Of a stretch of 5,284 nucleotides of DNA, positions 1 to 5,284 are shown in pieces. Source of the stretch: an uncultured bacterium (GTDB lineage: Bacteria > Bacillota > Clostridia > Oscillospirales > Oscillospiraceae). The position numbers were made by a program, and so were the translations under genes. The notes below the pieces were generated by a model. It was given only the letters and a program-made list of their open reading frames with translations, was not told the DNA's origin and ran no database searches. Position 1 is the stretch's first letter. Each line of letters opens with the position of its first letter. Location: NCBI GenBank assembly GCA_949288405.1, contig CASEKM010000117.1, positions 1 to 5,284 on the forward strand. Direction: 5' to 3'.

Positions 1-18
1 AAGGGCCTGTTGCAAAAT
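1..18 (+). repeat. Left terminal inverted repeat
   Basis: AAGGGCCTGTTGCAAAAT is an exact 18/18 reverse-complement match to 127-144. Pairing stops at base 19, where A faces C126. The element could extend left of the window only if this is not the true edge. Confidence 0.85.
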
Positions 19-43
19 AGGATTTTGAAAAATTAGGTCAAAG

Positions 44-91
44 AAAAAGTTAGCAAGAACCGTCAAGACTGCGGTTCTCGCTAACTTTTTT
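44..91. terminator. Bidirectional intrinsic terminator hairpin inside the inverted-repeat element
   Basis: Bases 44-54 (AAAAAGTTAGC) pair with 80-90, and 56-62 (AGAACCG) pair with 72-78, leaving one A-C mismatch (55/79) and a 9-base loop (63-71). The plus strand ends the stem in a run of six T (86-91). The A-run at 44-48 gives a T-run on the minus strand, so the structure can terminate transcription both ways. It would isolate the MATE promoter at 212-240 from upstream transcription. The stem-loop is directly visible; activity is inferred. Confidence 0.65.
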
Positions 92-126
92 AATGCACAA
101 ATTTCCCGCTTGGGTCTGAAAACTGC

Positions 127-144
127 ATTTTGCAACAGGCCCTT
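127..144 (-). repeat. Right terminal inverted repeat
   Basis: ATTTTGCAACAGGCCCTT is the perfect mate of bases 1-18. Composition changes to GC- and purine-rich DNA soon after it, consistent with the edge of an inserted segment. Confidence 0.85.
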
Positions 145-211
145 CTTTAATCCCATGTGCGCGTATGCGGTCAGGAGGAAACGGAACGGAGGGCAGGGGA
201 GAAGAAAGCGC

Positions 212-240
212 TTGCCTAACCCTGACGAAAGGTGTACAAT
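212..240 (+). promoter_or_regulatory. Sigma-A-like promoter for the MATE-PHP-HAD operon
   Basis: A -35-like TTGCCT (212-217) and a -10 TACAAT (235-240) are separated by an ideal 17 bases. Transcription would start near 247, giving a leader of about 30 bases before the MATE start codon. The interval 145-211 between the inverted-repeat element and this promoter shows no gene or clear motif. No convincing operator palindrome was seen. Confidence 0.65.
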
Positions 241-278
241 ATTTCAGCGTGGTAAAATAAGGACGGGGAGGCAAATCG

Positions 279-1649
279 ATGGCGCCGCCGAAAAACGACT
301 TTTCCAAGGGAAGCATTTCGAAAAACATTCTGGCCCTGGCTGTGCCCATGACGGCGGCACAGCTGATCAACGTCCTGTACAGCGTGGTGGACCGGATCTA
401 TCTGGGCCTTCTGCCCGGACATCTGGCCCTCACGGGGCTGGGACTGACGGTGCCGGTGATCTCCATTATCATGGGGTTCGCCAACCTGTGCGGCACCGGC
501 GGCGCGCCCCTGAGCTCCATGGAGCGGGGCAGGGGAAACCAGGAGGAGGCCGAGCGGGTGATGGGCAATGCCTTCACTCTGCTTTTGATTTTCGGGGCGG
601 CGGTCACCGCGATCTTCCTGCTCATCAAGCGGCCCATGCTCTACCTCTTCGGGGCCAGCGACGCCACCTACCCCTACGCCGACGCTTATATGACCATCTA
701 CCTGATGGGGACGGTCTTTGTGATGATCGGCCTGGGCATGAACCCCTTCATCAACGCCCAGGGCTTCGGCAAGGTGGGCATGATGACGGTGGGCCTGGGG
801 GCGGTGGTGAACATCGTCCTGGACCCGGTCTTTATTTTTGTGTTCGATATGGGCATCCGGGGGGCCGCCCTGGCCACGGTGATCGCCCAGGGGTGCTCGG
901 CGGTGTGGGTGATGAAGTTCCTCACCGGCCGCAGGGCCATCCTCCGGCTGCGGCGGGAGTATCTGGTCCTAAAGGCCTCCCGGGTGAAGAAGATCATCGG
1001 CCTGGGCCTGTCCGGCTTCTTTATGAACCTCACCAACAGCCTGGTGCAGATCGTGTGCAACGCCACCCTCCAAAACTACGGCGGGGACCTGTACGTGGGC
1101 GTGATGACCATTATCAACTCCCTGCGGGAGGTGTTCGTCATGCCCGCCCAGGGCATCGCCAACGGCTCTCAGCCGGTGACCAGCTTCAACTACGGGGCGG
1201 GCCAGTACAGCCGGGTGTGCACCTCCATCCGCTTCACCATGGGCGTGGTGGTGGCCTGCACGGCCTTCTTCTGGGCGGTGGCCATGCTGTTCCCCGCCCC
1301 CCTCATCCAGATCTTCAACCGGGAGCCTGAGGTGGTGGAGGCGGGCATCCCCGCCCTGCGCATCTACTTCTGTATGTTTATCCCCATGGCCCTTCAGATG
1401 GCCAGCCAGGGCATCGTGGTCAGCCTGGGCCGGTCCAAGCAGGCGGTGTTCTTCTCCCTGCTGCGCAAGGCCATCATCAATGCGCCCCTGACGGTGATCC
1501 TGCCCATCTGGATGGGGACCACCGGCGTGTTCACCGCCGAGGCGGTGTCCCAGCTGCTGGGCGGCCTGGCCAGCAGCATCACCATGTACTTCACCGTCTA
1601 CCGCCCCTACCGCCGCCGGAAGGACGCGCTGCGTCCGGCGGACCAGTGA
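279..1649 (+). CDS. MATE family efflux transporter
   Basis: This is a 456-residue integral membrane protein of the usual MATE length, expected to export drugs or other organic cations or metabolites across the cytoplasmic membrane in exchange for Na+ or H+. It has about twelve hydrophobic segments in two halves. Family signatures include PMTAAQLINVLYSVVDRIYLG (residues 23-43), the N-half segment AVVNIVLDPVFIF followed by GIRGAALATVIAQ (175-204), and the C-half GIANGSQPVTSFNYGAG (292-308). The pattern is closest to the MepA-like branch found in Firmicutes, as far as motif memory allows. A basic tail (YRRRK, 444-448) ends the protein on the cytoplasmic side. The ATG follows GGGGAGG (265-271) with a 7-base spacer. 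It is the first gene of a probable operon, 18 bases before the PHP gene. The substrate cannot be told from sequence, and nothing appears truncated. Confidence 0.93.
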   Translation: MAPPKNDFSKGSISKNILALAVPMTAAQLINVLYSVVDRIYLGLLPGHLALTGLGLTVPVISIIMGFANLCGTGGAPLSSMERGRGNQEEAERVMGNAFTLLLIFGAAVTAIFLLIKRPMLYLFGASDATYPYADAYMTIYLMGTVFVMIGLGMNPFINAQGFGKVGMMTVGLGAVVNIVLDPVFIFVFDMGIRGAALATVIAQGCSAVWVMKFLTGRRAILRLRREYLVLKASRVKKIIGLGLSGFFMNLTNSLVQIVCNATLQNYGGDLYVGVMTIINSLREVFVMPAQGIANGSQPVTSFNYGAGQYSRVCTSIRFTMGVVVACTAFFWAVAMLFPAPLIQIFNREPEVVEAGIPALRIYFCMFIPMALQMASQGIVVSLGRSKQAVFFSLLRKAIINAPLTVILPIWMGTTGVFTAEAVSQLLGGLASSITMYFTVYRPYRRRKDALRPADQ

Positions 1650-1667
1650 GAAAAGGAGAGGTCCCAT

Positions 1668-2486
1668 ATGCTGCAGGGAGATTTTCACACCCACTCCACC
1701 TATGACGACGGAAAGAGCACCCTGGCCCAGATGGCGGCGGCGGCCCGGAGTCTGGGCCTGGCCCGCCTGGGCTTCTCCGGGCACAGCTGGTGCCCGGGGC
1801 AGGAGGACTACTGTATTCCCCGGGAAAAGATCGGGGACTACCTGGCCCAGGCCCGGGCCCTCCAGGTCCGGTACGCCGGGGAGATGGAGATCTTCGTGGG
1901 GCTGGAGCTGGATTTCTTTGGGGAGCGGCCCCAGGGGCTGGACTATGTGATCGGCTCGGTCCACGCGCTGGACCGGAACGGCCGCCTCTACGCCGTGGAC
2001 GAGAGCCCGGAGGTCACCCGCCGGGCGGTGGAGGAGGCCTTCGCCGGGGACTGGTACCAGTACACCGACGCCTACTTCGACCTGGTGGCCCAGCTGCCGG
2101 AGAAGACCGGCTGCGACTGGATCGGCCACTTTGACCTGGTGAGCAAATTCAACCAGCAGGACCCCCGGTTTGACGAGGAGAGCCCCCGGTATCTCCGCCG
2201 GGCCCTGGAGGTGCTGGAGTACCTGGCGGGGCGGGGGATGTGCTTTGAGGTGAACACCGGGGCAATCACCCGGGGGTACCGCACGGTGCCCTATCCCACC
2301 CTGACCATGCTCCGCCGCCTGCGGGAGCTGGGGGGAGAGATCATCCTCAACTCGGACGCCCACCACGTCTCCCACCTGTGCGCCAGCTTCCGGGAGGCGG
2401 AACTGCTTGTCAAGGAAGCTGGCTTTACCCATCGGAATATCTGGACCCGCGGCGGTTTTCAGGCTGTGGGTCTGCTGGAGCAGTGA
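1668..2486 (+). CDS. PHP-family phosphatase, histidinol-phosphatase (HisJ/HisK) type
   Basis: This 272-residue cytosolic protein has the full PHP metal-site pattern: HTH at residues 7-9, YDDG at 12-15, H39 in FSGHSW, E80 in GLELDFF, H99 in GSVHAL, H154 in IGHFDL, and D230/H232 in NSDAHH. These residues would bind a two- or three-metal cluster that hydrolyses phosphate monoesters. Length and motif order match the HisJ-family histidinol-phosphatases of Firmicutes, which remove phosphate from L-histidinol phosphate in histidine synthesis (EC 3.1.3.15). No other his gene is in the window, so the physiological substrate could differ. The ATG follows AAGGAG (1653-1658) with a 9-base spacer. It lies 18 bases after the MATE gene and 12 before the HAD-like gene, so co-transcription is likely. 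The family call is strong; the exact reaction is less certain. Confidence 0.85.
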   Translation: MLQGDFHTHSTYDDGKSTLAQMAAAARSLGLARLGFSGHSWCPGQEDYCIPREKIGDYLAQARALQVRYAGEMEIFVGLELDFFGERPQGLDYVIGSVHALDRNGRLYAVDESPEVTRRAVEEAFAGDWYQYTDAYFDLVAQLPEKTGCDWIGHFDLVSKFNQQDPRFDEESPRYLRRALEVLEYLAGRGMCFEVNTGAITRGYRTVPYPTLTMLRRLRELGGEIILNSDAHHVSHLCASFREAELLVKEAGFTHRNIWTRGGFQAVGLLEQ

Positions 2487-2498
2487 GGAGGAGCGGCT

Positions 2499-2930
2499 AT
2501 GCGGTTACAGGGCGCGATCTTTGAGGCCCCGGGGACGCTGCTGGACGGCCAGGGGCGCCCCCTGCCCGGTCTGGACCGGGTCCTCACCCTGATGAAGATG
2601 GAGGACGTCTGGATGTACCTGGTGTGCGACGGGGACCCGGCCCCGGTGCGCTCCGCCCTGGAGGGGGCCGGCCTGTGGCGCTTCTTCCGGGGGCTCATCT
2701 CCGCCGCCGAGCACGGGGGAGACCCTCTGGACCCGGAGCTGTACGAGAAGACGGTGCGCCGCCTGCGCACCGCCAAGCAGGCCACCCTGGTGTTCACCGC
2801 CCGGGAGGAGCTGCTGCGCATGCTGAAGGCAAACGGCTTTTTCGCGGCTCTGGTAGGGGAGGGACACGCCCCGGAGGCCATAGCCCAGGCGGACGAGACT
2901 ATCCCCAGTTATGAAACCATGATTCAATAA
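2499..2930 (+). CDS. Small HAD-like protein lacking the catalytic residues (probable pseudo-enzyme)
   Basis: This 143-residue protein reads like a capless haloacid-dehalogenase (HAD) Rossmann domain. GAIFEAPGTLLDG (residues 5-17) aligns with motif I (FDxDGTLLD), but the nucleophile Asp is E9 and the second Asp is P11. YLVCDGD (40-46) sits where motif II should have a Ser/Thr. SAAEHGGDPLDPELYEKTVRRL (68-89) matches the motif III region but has no Lys before the Pro. ATLVFTAREELLRMLKANGF (95-114) matches the motif IV helix, with T100/A101 replacing the acidic metal ligands. The fold is apparently kept while phosphatase chemistry is unlikely, so a binding or regulatory role is inferred. The reading frame is intact with normal codon use, which argues against a decaying gene. 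AGGAGG (2486-2491) overlaps the end of the PHP gene, indicating close or coupled translation. HAD ancestry is inferred from motif resemblance only. Confidence 0.7.
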   Translation: MRLQGAIFEAPGTLLDGQGRPLPGLDRVLTLMKMEDVWMYLVCDGDPAPVRSALEGAGLWRFFRGLISAAEHGGDPLDPELYEKTVRRLRTAKQATLVFTAREELLRMLKANGFFAALVGEGHAPEAIAQADETIPSYETMIQ

Positions 2931-2934
2931 GCGT

Positions 2935-2975
2935 GCGTCCCCACCGGCGGAACCGGTGGGGACGCGTAATTTTTT
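2935..2975 (+). terminator. Rho-independent terminator of the MATE-PHP-HAD operon
   Basis: A perfect 13-bp stem, GCGTCCCCACCGG (2935-2947) with CCGGTGGGGACGC (2953-2965), closes a 5-base loop. After GTAA comes a run of six T (2970-2975). The T-run overlaps the stop codon of the convergent minus-strand gene (2974-2976). The minus strand has the stem but no T-run, so it is a good terminator only for the plus strand. Confidence 0.9.
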
Positions 2976-3378
2976 ATTGGTTGCCTGAGCAGCCGTGCTT
3001 GTCCTCGCCGCAGGAGCCGCTGCGGCACTTGTGGTCCTCCTCGTGGTGGTGGGCGCACTGGGTGTCCGGGTCATAGGAGAGGGAGCCCGCCAGCAGAGCG
3101 GCCACGGCCTCGTCCGCCCCGCCGGTGACGCCGGGGTACAGGGCGATGCCCGCCTCATCCAGGGCGGTGCGGGCCCCGGCGCCGATGCCGCCGCAGATGA
3201 GGGTATCCGCCCCGCAGCCCTTCAGGAAGCCCGCCAGCGCCCCGTGGCCGCTGCCCGCGGCGCTGACCACCTGAGAGGCGGTCACCTTCCCGCCGGACAC
3301 CTCGTACAGCTTGAACTGCTCACAGTGGCCGAAGTGCTGAAACACCTGGCCGTTTTCATAGGTTACCGCGATTTTCAT
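2974..3378 (-). CDS. NifX/NifB-type dinitrogenase iron-molybdenum cofactor-binding family protein with His/Cys-rich tail
   Basis: The 134-residue product begins MKIAVTYENGQVFQHFGHCEQF, the typical opening of the FeMo-cofactor-binding (NifX/NafY/NifB C-terminal) fold, which holds iron-sulfur or Mo-Fe clusters. H15 and H18 in QHFGHCEQF and the CGADTLICGGIGAGA segment (residues 55-69, C55 and C62) are the conserved parts. The last 27 residues form a metal-ligand-rich tail: C108, H110-H112, H116, C118, C123, H128 and C130. Stand-alone members are common in anaerobes without nitrogenase and their role is unsettled; cluster carrying or metal handling is inferred. An upstream ATG at 3489 would add 37 unrelated residues and place the promoter inside the gene, so 3378 was chosen; it has GAGGTG 6 bases ahead. 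It converges with the HAD-like gene and diverges from the DUF4317 gene. Confidence 0.88.
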   Translation of the reverse strand: MKIAVTYENGQVFQHFGHCEQFKLYEVSGGKVTASQVVSAAGSGHGALAGFLKGCGADTLICGGIGAGARTALDEAGIALYPGVTGGADEAVAALLAGSLSYDPDTQCAHHHEEDHKCRSGSCGEDKHGCSGNQ

Positions 3379-3384
3379 GGAAAA

Positions 3385-3390
3385 CACCTC
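3385..3390 (-). promoter_or_regulatory. Ribosome binding site that fixes the NifX-like start
   Basis: The minus strand reads GAGGTG, six bases before the ATG at 3378. It supports the short start over the in-frame ATG at 3489. Confidence 0.7.
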
Positions 3391-3399
3391 GAATGTGAT

Positions 3400-3452
3400 G
3401 GTACCTCCATTGTACGCCGATTTTGAAAAAAAGCAAGGGGTACCTCCTTGTA
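3400..3452. repeat. Two direct copies of GGTACCTCC(A)TTGTA in the divergent promoter region
   Basis: GGTACCTCCATTGTA (3400-3414) and GGTACCTCCTTGTA (3439-3452) differ only by one inserted A and start 39 bases apart. Copy 1 covers the minus-strand -10 and start site. Copy 2 fills the gap between the two -35 hexamers and runs into the plus-strand -35. The second copy also lies in an imperfect palindrome, AAGGGGTACCTCCTT (3435-3449). The placement suggests an operator for a shared regulator, though part of the match is explained by promoter hexamers. Confidence 0.5.
3409..3436 (-). promoter_or_regulatory. Promoter of the NifX-like gene
   Basis: On the minus strand TTGCTT (3436-3431) and TACAAT (3414-3409) are 16 bases apart, placing the transcription start near 3402 and giving a leader of about 24 bases. 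The -35 faces that of the divergent DUF4317 promoter, with 11 bases between the two hexamers. Confidence 0.65.
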
Positions 3453-3477
3453 ACGGGGCGGAAACCTGTGCTATAAT
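3448..3477 (+). promoter_or_regulatory. Strong extended -10 promoter of the DUF4317 gene
   Basis: TTGTAA (3448-3453) and a perfect TATAAT (3472-3477) are 18 bases apart, and TGC directly before the -10 gives the extended TGnTATAAT form. The transcript would start near 3484, about 27 bases before the start codon. Confidence 0.8.
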
Positions 3478-3510
3478 GGCACCCTGCAAAAAAAGAGGGG
3501 AGATTCAGAT

Positions 3511-4644
3511 ATGAATGAGAGAGAGGTTGCCGAGCTGCGCCGGCGCTTCCGCCAGGACCGCAGCGGCATTTCCCGGGTCCGGGGCTGTTATGTGAACGAG
3601 AACCGGGAGATCGTCTCCCGGTTCGACCAGTCCCTGGGGGTGCTCACCCAGGAGGAGAACGAGAAGCTCCTCCAGCTTCTGCGGCGCACCCTTACCGGAG
3701 CCCTGGGCAAGAATTTATTGGACATCACCTTCGCCACCCAGCAGGTGGTCCACGGCTCCGAGCACAGGCGGCTCATGGGCCTGCGGGCCTCGGAGCTGCG
3801 GGACGAGGAGGCGCTGGAGTCCCTGTTTCAGGCCATGATCCGCGCCCTGGATCTGGAGGGCAACTACATGATCCTCCTGGCCCACGACGCCTATGACGTG
3901 CCCTACCGGGGAAAGGACGGGGAGGACCAGGCGGACGCCTCCTCGGAGGTGTTCTCCTATCTGGTGTGCGCCGTCTGTCCGGTGAAGCTCACCAAGCCCG
4001 CCCTCAGCTATCAGGTCCAGGCGGGGGAGTTCCGCACCCGCACCGCCGACTGGGTGGTGTCCCCGCCGGAGCTGGGCTTTCTGTTCCCCGCCTTTGACGA
4101 CCGCAGCGCCAACATCTACGACGCCCTGTACTACTCCAAGGATGTGAAAAACGTCCACGAGGACCTGATCGGGGCGGTGTTTGCCGCCCCGGCCCCCATG
4201 CCCGCCGCAGCCCAGCAGGAGAGCTTCCGGGGGGTGCTGGGGGAGGCCCTGGAGGAGGACTGCTGCCTTCCGGTGGTGCAGGCGGTCCACGACCAGCTGT
4301 GCGGCCTGATGGAGGACCACAAGGAGAGCCGGGACCCGGAGCTGCTCACCATCGGCAAGGGGGAGGTCAAGCAGGCCCTGGCCGCCAACGGGGTGAGCCA
4401 GGAACACATCCAGGCCTTTGAGCGGCAGTACGACCAGGCCTTCGGCCCGGACGCCCAACTGAGCCCCCGGAACCTGGTGGACCCCAAGAAGCTGGAGCTG
4501 AAGACCGCCGACGTGACCATCAAGGTGAACCCGGAGCGGGGGGACCTGGTCCAGACCAGGATCCTCAACGGGGTGAAGTACATCCTGGTCCGGGTGGAGG
4601 AGGGGGTAGAGGTCAACGGGGTCCCCGTACAGATCACCCAGTGA
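3511..4644 (+). CDS. DUF4317 family protein of unknown function
   Basis: The 377-residue protein resembles the DUF4317 family by its N-terminus, MNEREVAELRRRF, followed by ISRVRGCYVNENREIVSRF (residues 20-38), and by the LEGNYMILLAHDAYDVPYRGKDG segment (115-137). The family is known mainly from Clostridia and related Firmicutes and has no established function. There is no signal peptide or membrane segment, so it should be cytosolic. A less conserved Ala/Pro/Gln-rich stretch (224-236) appears to link an N-terminal domain to a charged C-terminal part, which ends in a beta-rich segment around GVKYILVRVEEGVEVNGVPV. The ATG follows GGGGAG (3497-3502) with an 8-base spacer. The gene has its own strong promoter and a terminator, so it is monocistronic. 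Family assignment is from motif memory; no function is proposed. Confidence 0.8.
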   Translation: MNEREVAELRRRFRQDRSGISRVRGCYVNENREIVSRFDQSLGVLTQEENEKLLQLLRRTLTGALGKNLLDITFATQQVVHGSEHRRLMGLRASELRDEEALESLFQAMIRALDLEGNYMILLAHDAYDVPYRGKDGEDQADASSEVFSYLVCAVCPVKLTKPALSYQVQAGEFRTRTADWVVSPPELGFLFPAFDDRSANIYDALYYSKDVKNVHEDLIGAVFAAPAPMPAAAQQESFRGVLGEALEEDCCLPVVQAVHDQLCGLMEDHKESRDPELLTIGKGEVKQALAANGVSQEHIQAFERQYDQAFGPDAQLSPRNLVDPKKLELKTADVTIKVNPERGDLVQTRILNGVKYILVRVEEGVEVNGVPVQITQ

Positions 4645-4662
4645 CCGCTTCGTCCGCCTCAG

Positions 4663-4689
4663 ATCCGCCCTTGCCGGGCGGATTTTTTT
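4663..4689 (+). terminator. Rho-independent terminator after the DUF4317 gene
   Basis: ATCCGCCC (4663-4670) pairs perfectly with GGGCGGAT (4676-4683) around a TTGCC loop, and a run of seven T (4683-4689) follows. It lies 18 bases after the stop codon and separates this gene from the sigma factor. Confidence 0.88.
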
Positions 4690-4775
4690 ACGCCTCCGAA
4701 AAAAGTGCGCCGGGGCCGTGGGATTTCTGGCTCTGAGACGTATGGAAAGACAGAAGAGAGAAAGGGGGGAGCGGC

Positions 4776-5284
4776 ATGGACGCGGCCCAGTGGATGGCCC
4801 GGCTCCAGCAGGGGGACCCGGAGGCCCTGGAGTGGCTTCTGACCCGCTACGGCGGGATGCTCCAGTACATCTTGGGCGGGATGCTGGAGGACCCCCGCGA
4901 CCGGGAGGACTGCCTGGCCCAGGTGCGCATGAAGCTGTGGGAGAGCCGGGGCTCCTATGACCCGAAGCGCTCCAGCCCGGCCACCTGGCTCACCGCCCTG
5001 TGCCGCAACGCCGCCTTCGACCGGCTGCGGCAGCTCCAGCGGCAGGGGACCGAGGAGATTTCGGAGCACCACCCGGACCCCGCCCCCGGCCCGGAGGAGC
5101 TTCTGCTCCAGAAGGAGCGGCGGGAACGCCTGCAAACGGCGCTGAACGCCCTGTCCGCCCGGGACCGGAATCTGATCTACCGCAAGTATTACTACCTCCA
5201 GTCCACCGCCCGGATGGCCGCCGAGCTGGGCCTGACGGAGCGGGCGGTGGAGGGGAGACTGTACCGCATCCGGCAAAAACTCCA
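4776..5284 (+). CDS. ECF-type RNA polymerase sigma factor, 3' end beyond the window
   Basis: An open frame of 169 codons begins MDAAQWMARLQQGDPEALEWLL and runs off the window without a stop. Region 2 is seen at residues 24-90: YGGMLQYILGGML, the acidic DPRDREDCLAQVRMKLWE, then SPATWLTALCRNAAFDRLRQ, which fits the core-binding and -10 recognition helices. A variable Pro/Glu-rich linker (91-110) leads to region 4 at about 120-169, where LSARDRNLIYRKYYY and MAAELGLTERAVEGRLYRIRQKL form the -35 binding helix-turn-helix. The lack of regions 1 and 3 marks it as ECF class. The ATG was chosen for the AGGGGGGAG (4763-4771) just upstream. The protein appears nearly complete, since region 4 ends at the window edge. 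An anti-sigma partner, if any, would lie downstream and is not visible. Confidence 0.88.
   Translation, partial: MDAAQWMARLQQGDPEALEWLLTRYGGMLQYILGGMLEDPRDREDCLAQVRMKLWESRGSYDPKRSSPATWLTALCRNAAFDRLRQLQRQGTEEISEHHPDPAPGPEELLLQKERRERLQTALNALSARDRNLIYRKYYYLQSTARMAAELGLTERAVEGRLYRIRQKL

Larger units (their letters stand above)
1..144. mobile_element. MITE-like non-coding element with 18-bp terminal inverted repeats
   Basis: The first 18 bases, AAGGGCCTGTTGCAAAAT, are the exact reverse complement of bases 127-144. The repeats bound a 144-base AT-rich segment in otherwise GC-rich DNA. No plausible protein is encoded inside; the centre is a long hairpin (44-90). Short length, perfect terminal repeats and lack of a transposase fit a miniature inverted-repeat transposable element or a relic carrying only the ends of an insertion sequence. 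The tip contains CTGTTGCAAA, which resembles the ends of IS6-family elements (IS26 type, GGCACTGTTGCAAA), but similar tips may occur in other families, so the parent is unassigned. A target-site duplication cannot be judged because the window begins at the repeat; the outermost AA/TT might belong to the target rather than the element. Confidence 0.7.

Noticed and set aside
1..144. CRISPR repeat or small structured RNA
   Set aside because: There is only one repeat pair, it is inverted, and no spacer periodicity or known RNA consensus is visible; an inverted-repeat mobile element with a terminator explains it better.
222..248. Possible operator pairing CTGACGAAA with TTTCAG around the MATE -10
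   Set aside because: The match is short and imperfect and not better than chance for a region this size.
110..1330. Long plus-strand open frame of 406 codons overlapping the MATE gene
   Set aside because: The product is a Gly/Arg/Pro/His-rich low-complexity string with no family signature, typical of an out-of-frame reading of GC-rich coding DNA; it also begins inside the inverted-repeat element.
969..2432. 487-codon minus-strand open frame
   Set aside because: It runs antisense to both the MATE and PHP genes, is rich in His/Gly/Val repeats from reverse-read codons, and has no recognisable domain.
3379..3489. Longer start (ATG at 3489) for the NifX-like gene
   Set aside because: The extra 37 residues do not look like the family, the divergent promoters fall inside, and a good ribosome binding site precedes the start at 3378.
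3715..4458. 247-codon minus-strand open frame
   Set aside because: It is the antisense shadow of the DUF4317 gene, with biased composition and no convincing ribosome binding site or family motif.
4659..5276. 205-codon minus-strand open frame
   Set aside because: It is antisense to the sigma factor, which has clear region 2 and region 4 motifs; this frame also reads through the terminator.

Overview
The window looks like chromosomal DNA from a GC-rich anaerobic Firmicute of the gut Oscillospiraceae/Clostridia kind (Flavonifractor- or Intestinimonas-like). This is inferred from three things: GC-heavy codons together with clear Firmicute-style Shine-Dalgarno sites and sigma-A promoters, a DUF4317-type protein that I associate with Clostridia, and a stand-alone NifX/NifB-type iron-molybdenum cofactor-binding protein with no nif genes nearby. 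The species cannot be named from the sequence alone.

Layout: (1) 1-144 is a small AT-rich element bounded by perfect 18-bp terminal inverted repeats. It carries a strong internal hairpin that can work as a terminator in both directions, and it codes for nothing. (2) 212-2975 is a plus-strand, probably single transcription unit: a sigma-A-like promoter, a MATE-family efflux transporter (279-1649), a PHP-family histidinol-phosphatase-like protein (1668-2486) and a small HAD-like protein that has lost the catalytic residues (2499-2930), ending in a strong intrinsic terminator. (3) 2974-3378 on the minus strand is a small NifX/NifB-type metallocofactor-binding protein with a His/Cys-rich tail, convergent with the HAD-like gene. 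(4) 3379-3510 is a compact divergent control region with two back-to-back promoters and a repeated GGTACCTCC motif. (5) 3511-4644 is a DUF4317-family protein with its own terminator. (6) 4776 to the window end is the start of an ECF-type sigma factor, cut by the window edge.

The MATE-PHP-HAD genes are tightly spaced (18 and 12 bases) and are probably co-transcribed, but no single pathway connects them obviously. The NifX-like and DUF4317 genes share a divergent control region and could be co-regulated. No CRISPR array, tRNA, rRNA, phage gene or transposase gene was seen. The parts most worth a second look are the terminator-carrying inverted-repeat element, the pseudo-enzyme HAD protein and the divergent promoter repeats. 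I do not see a clear multi-gene novel system.
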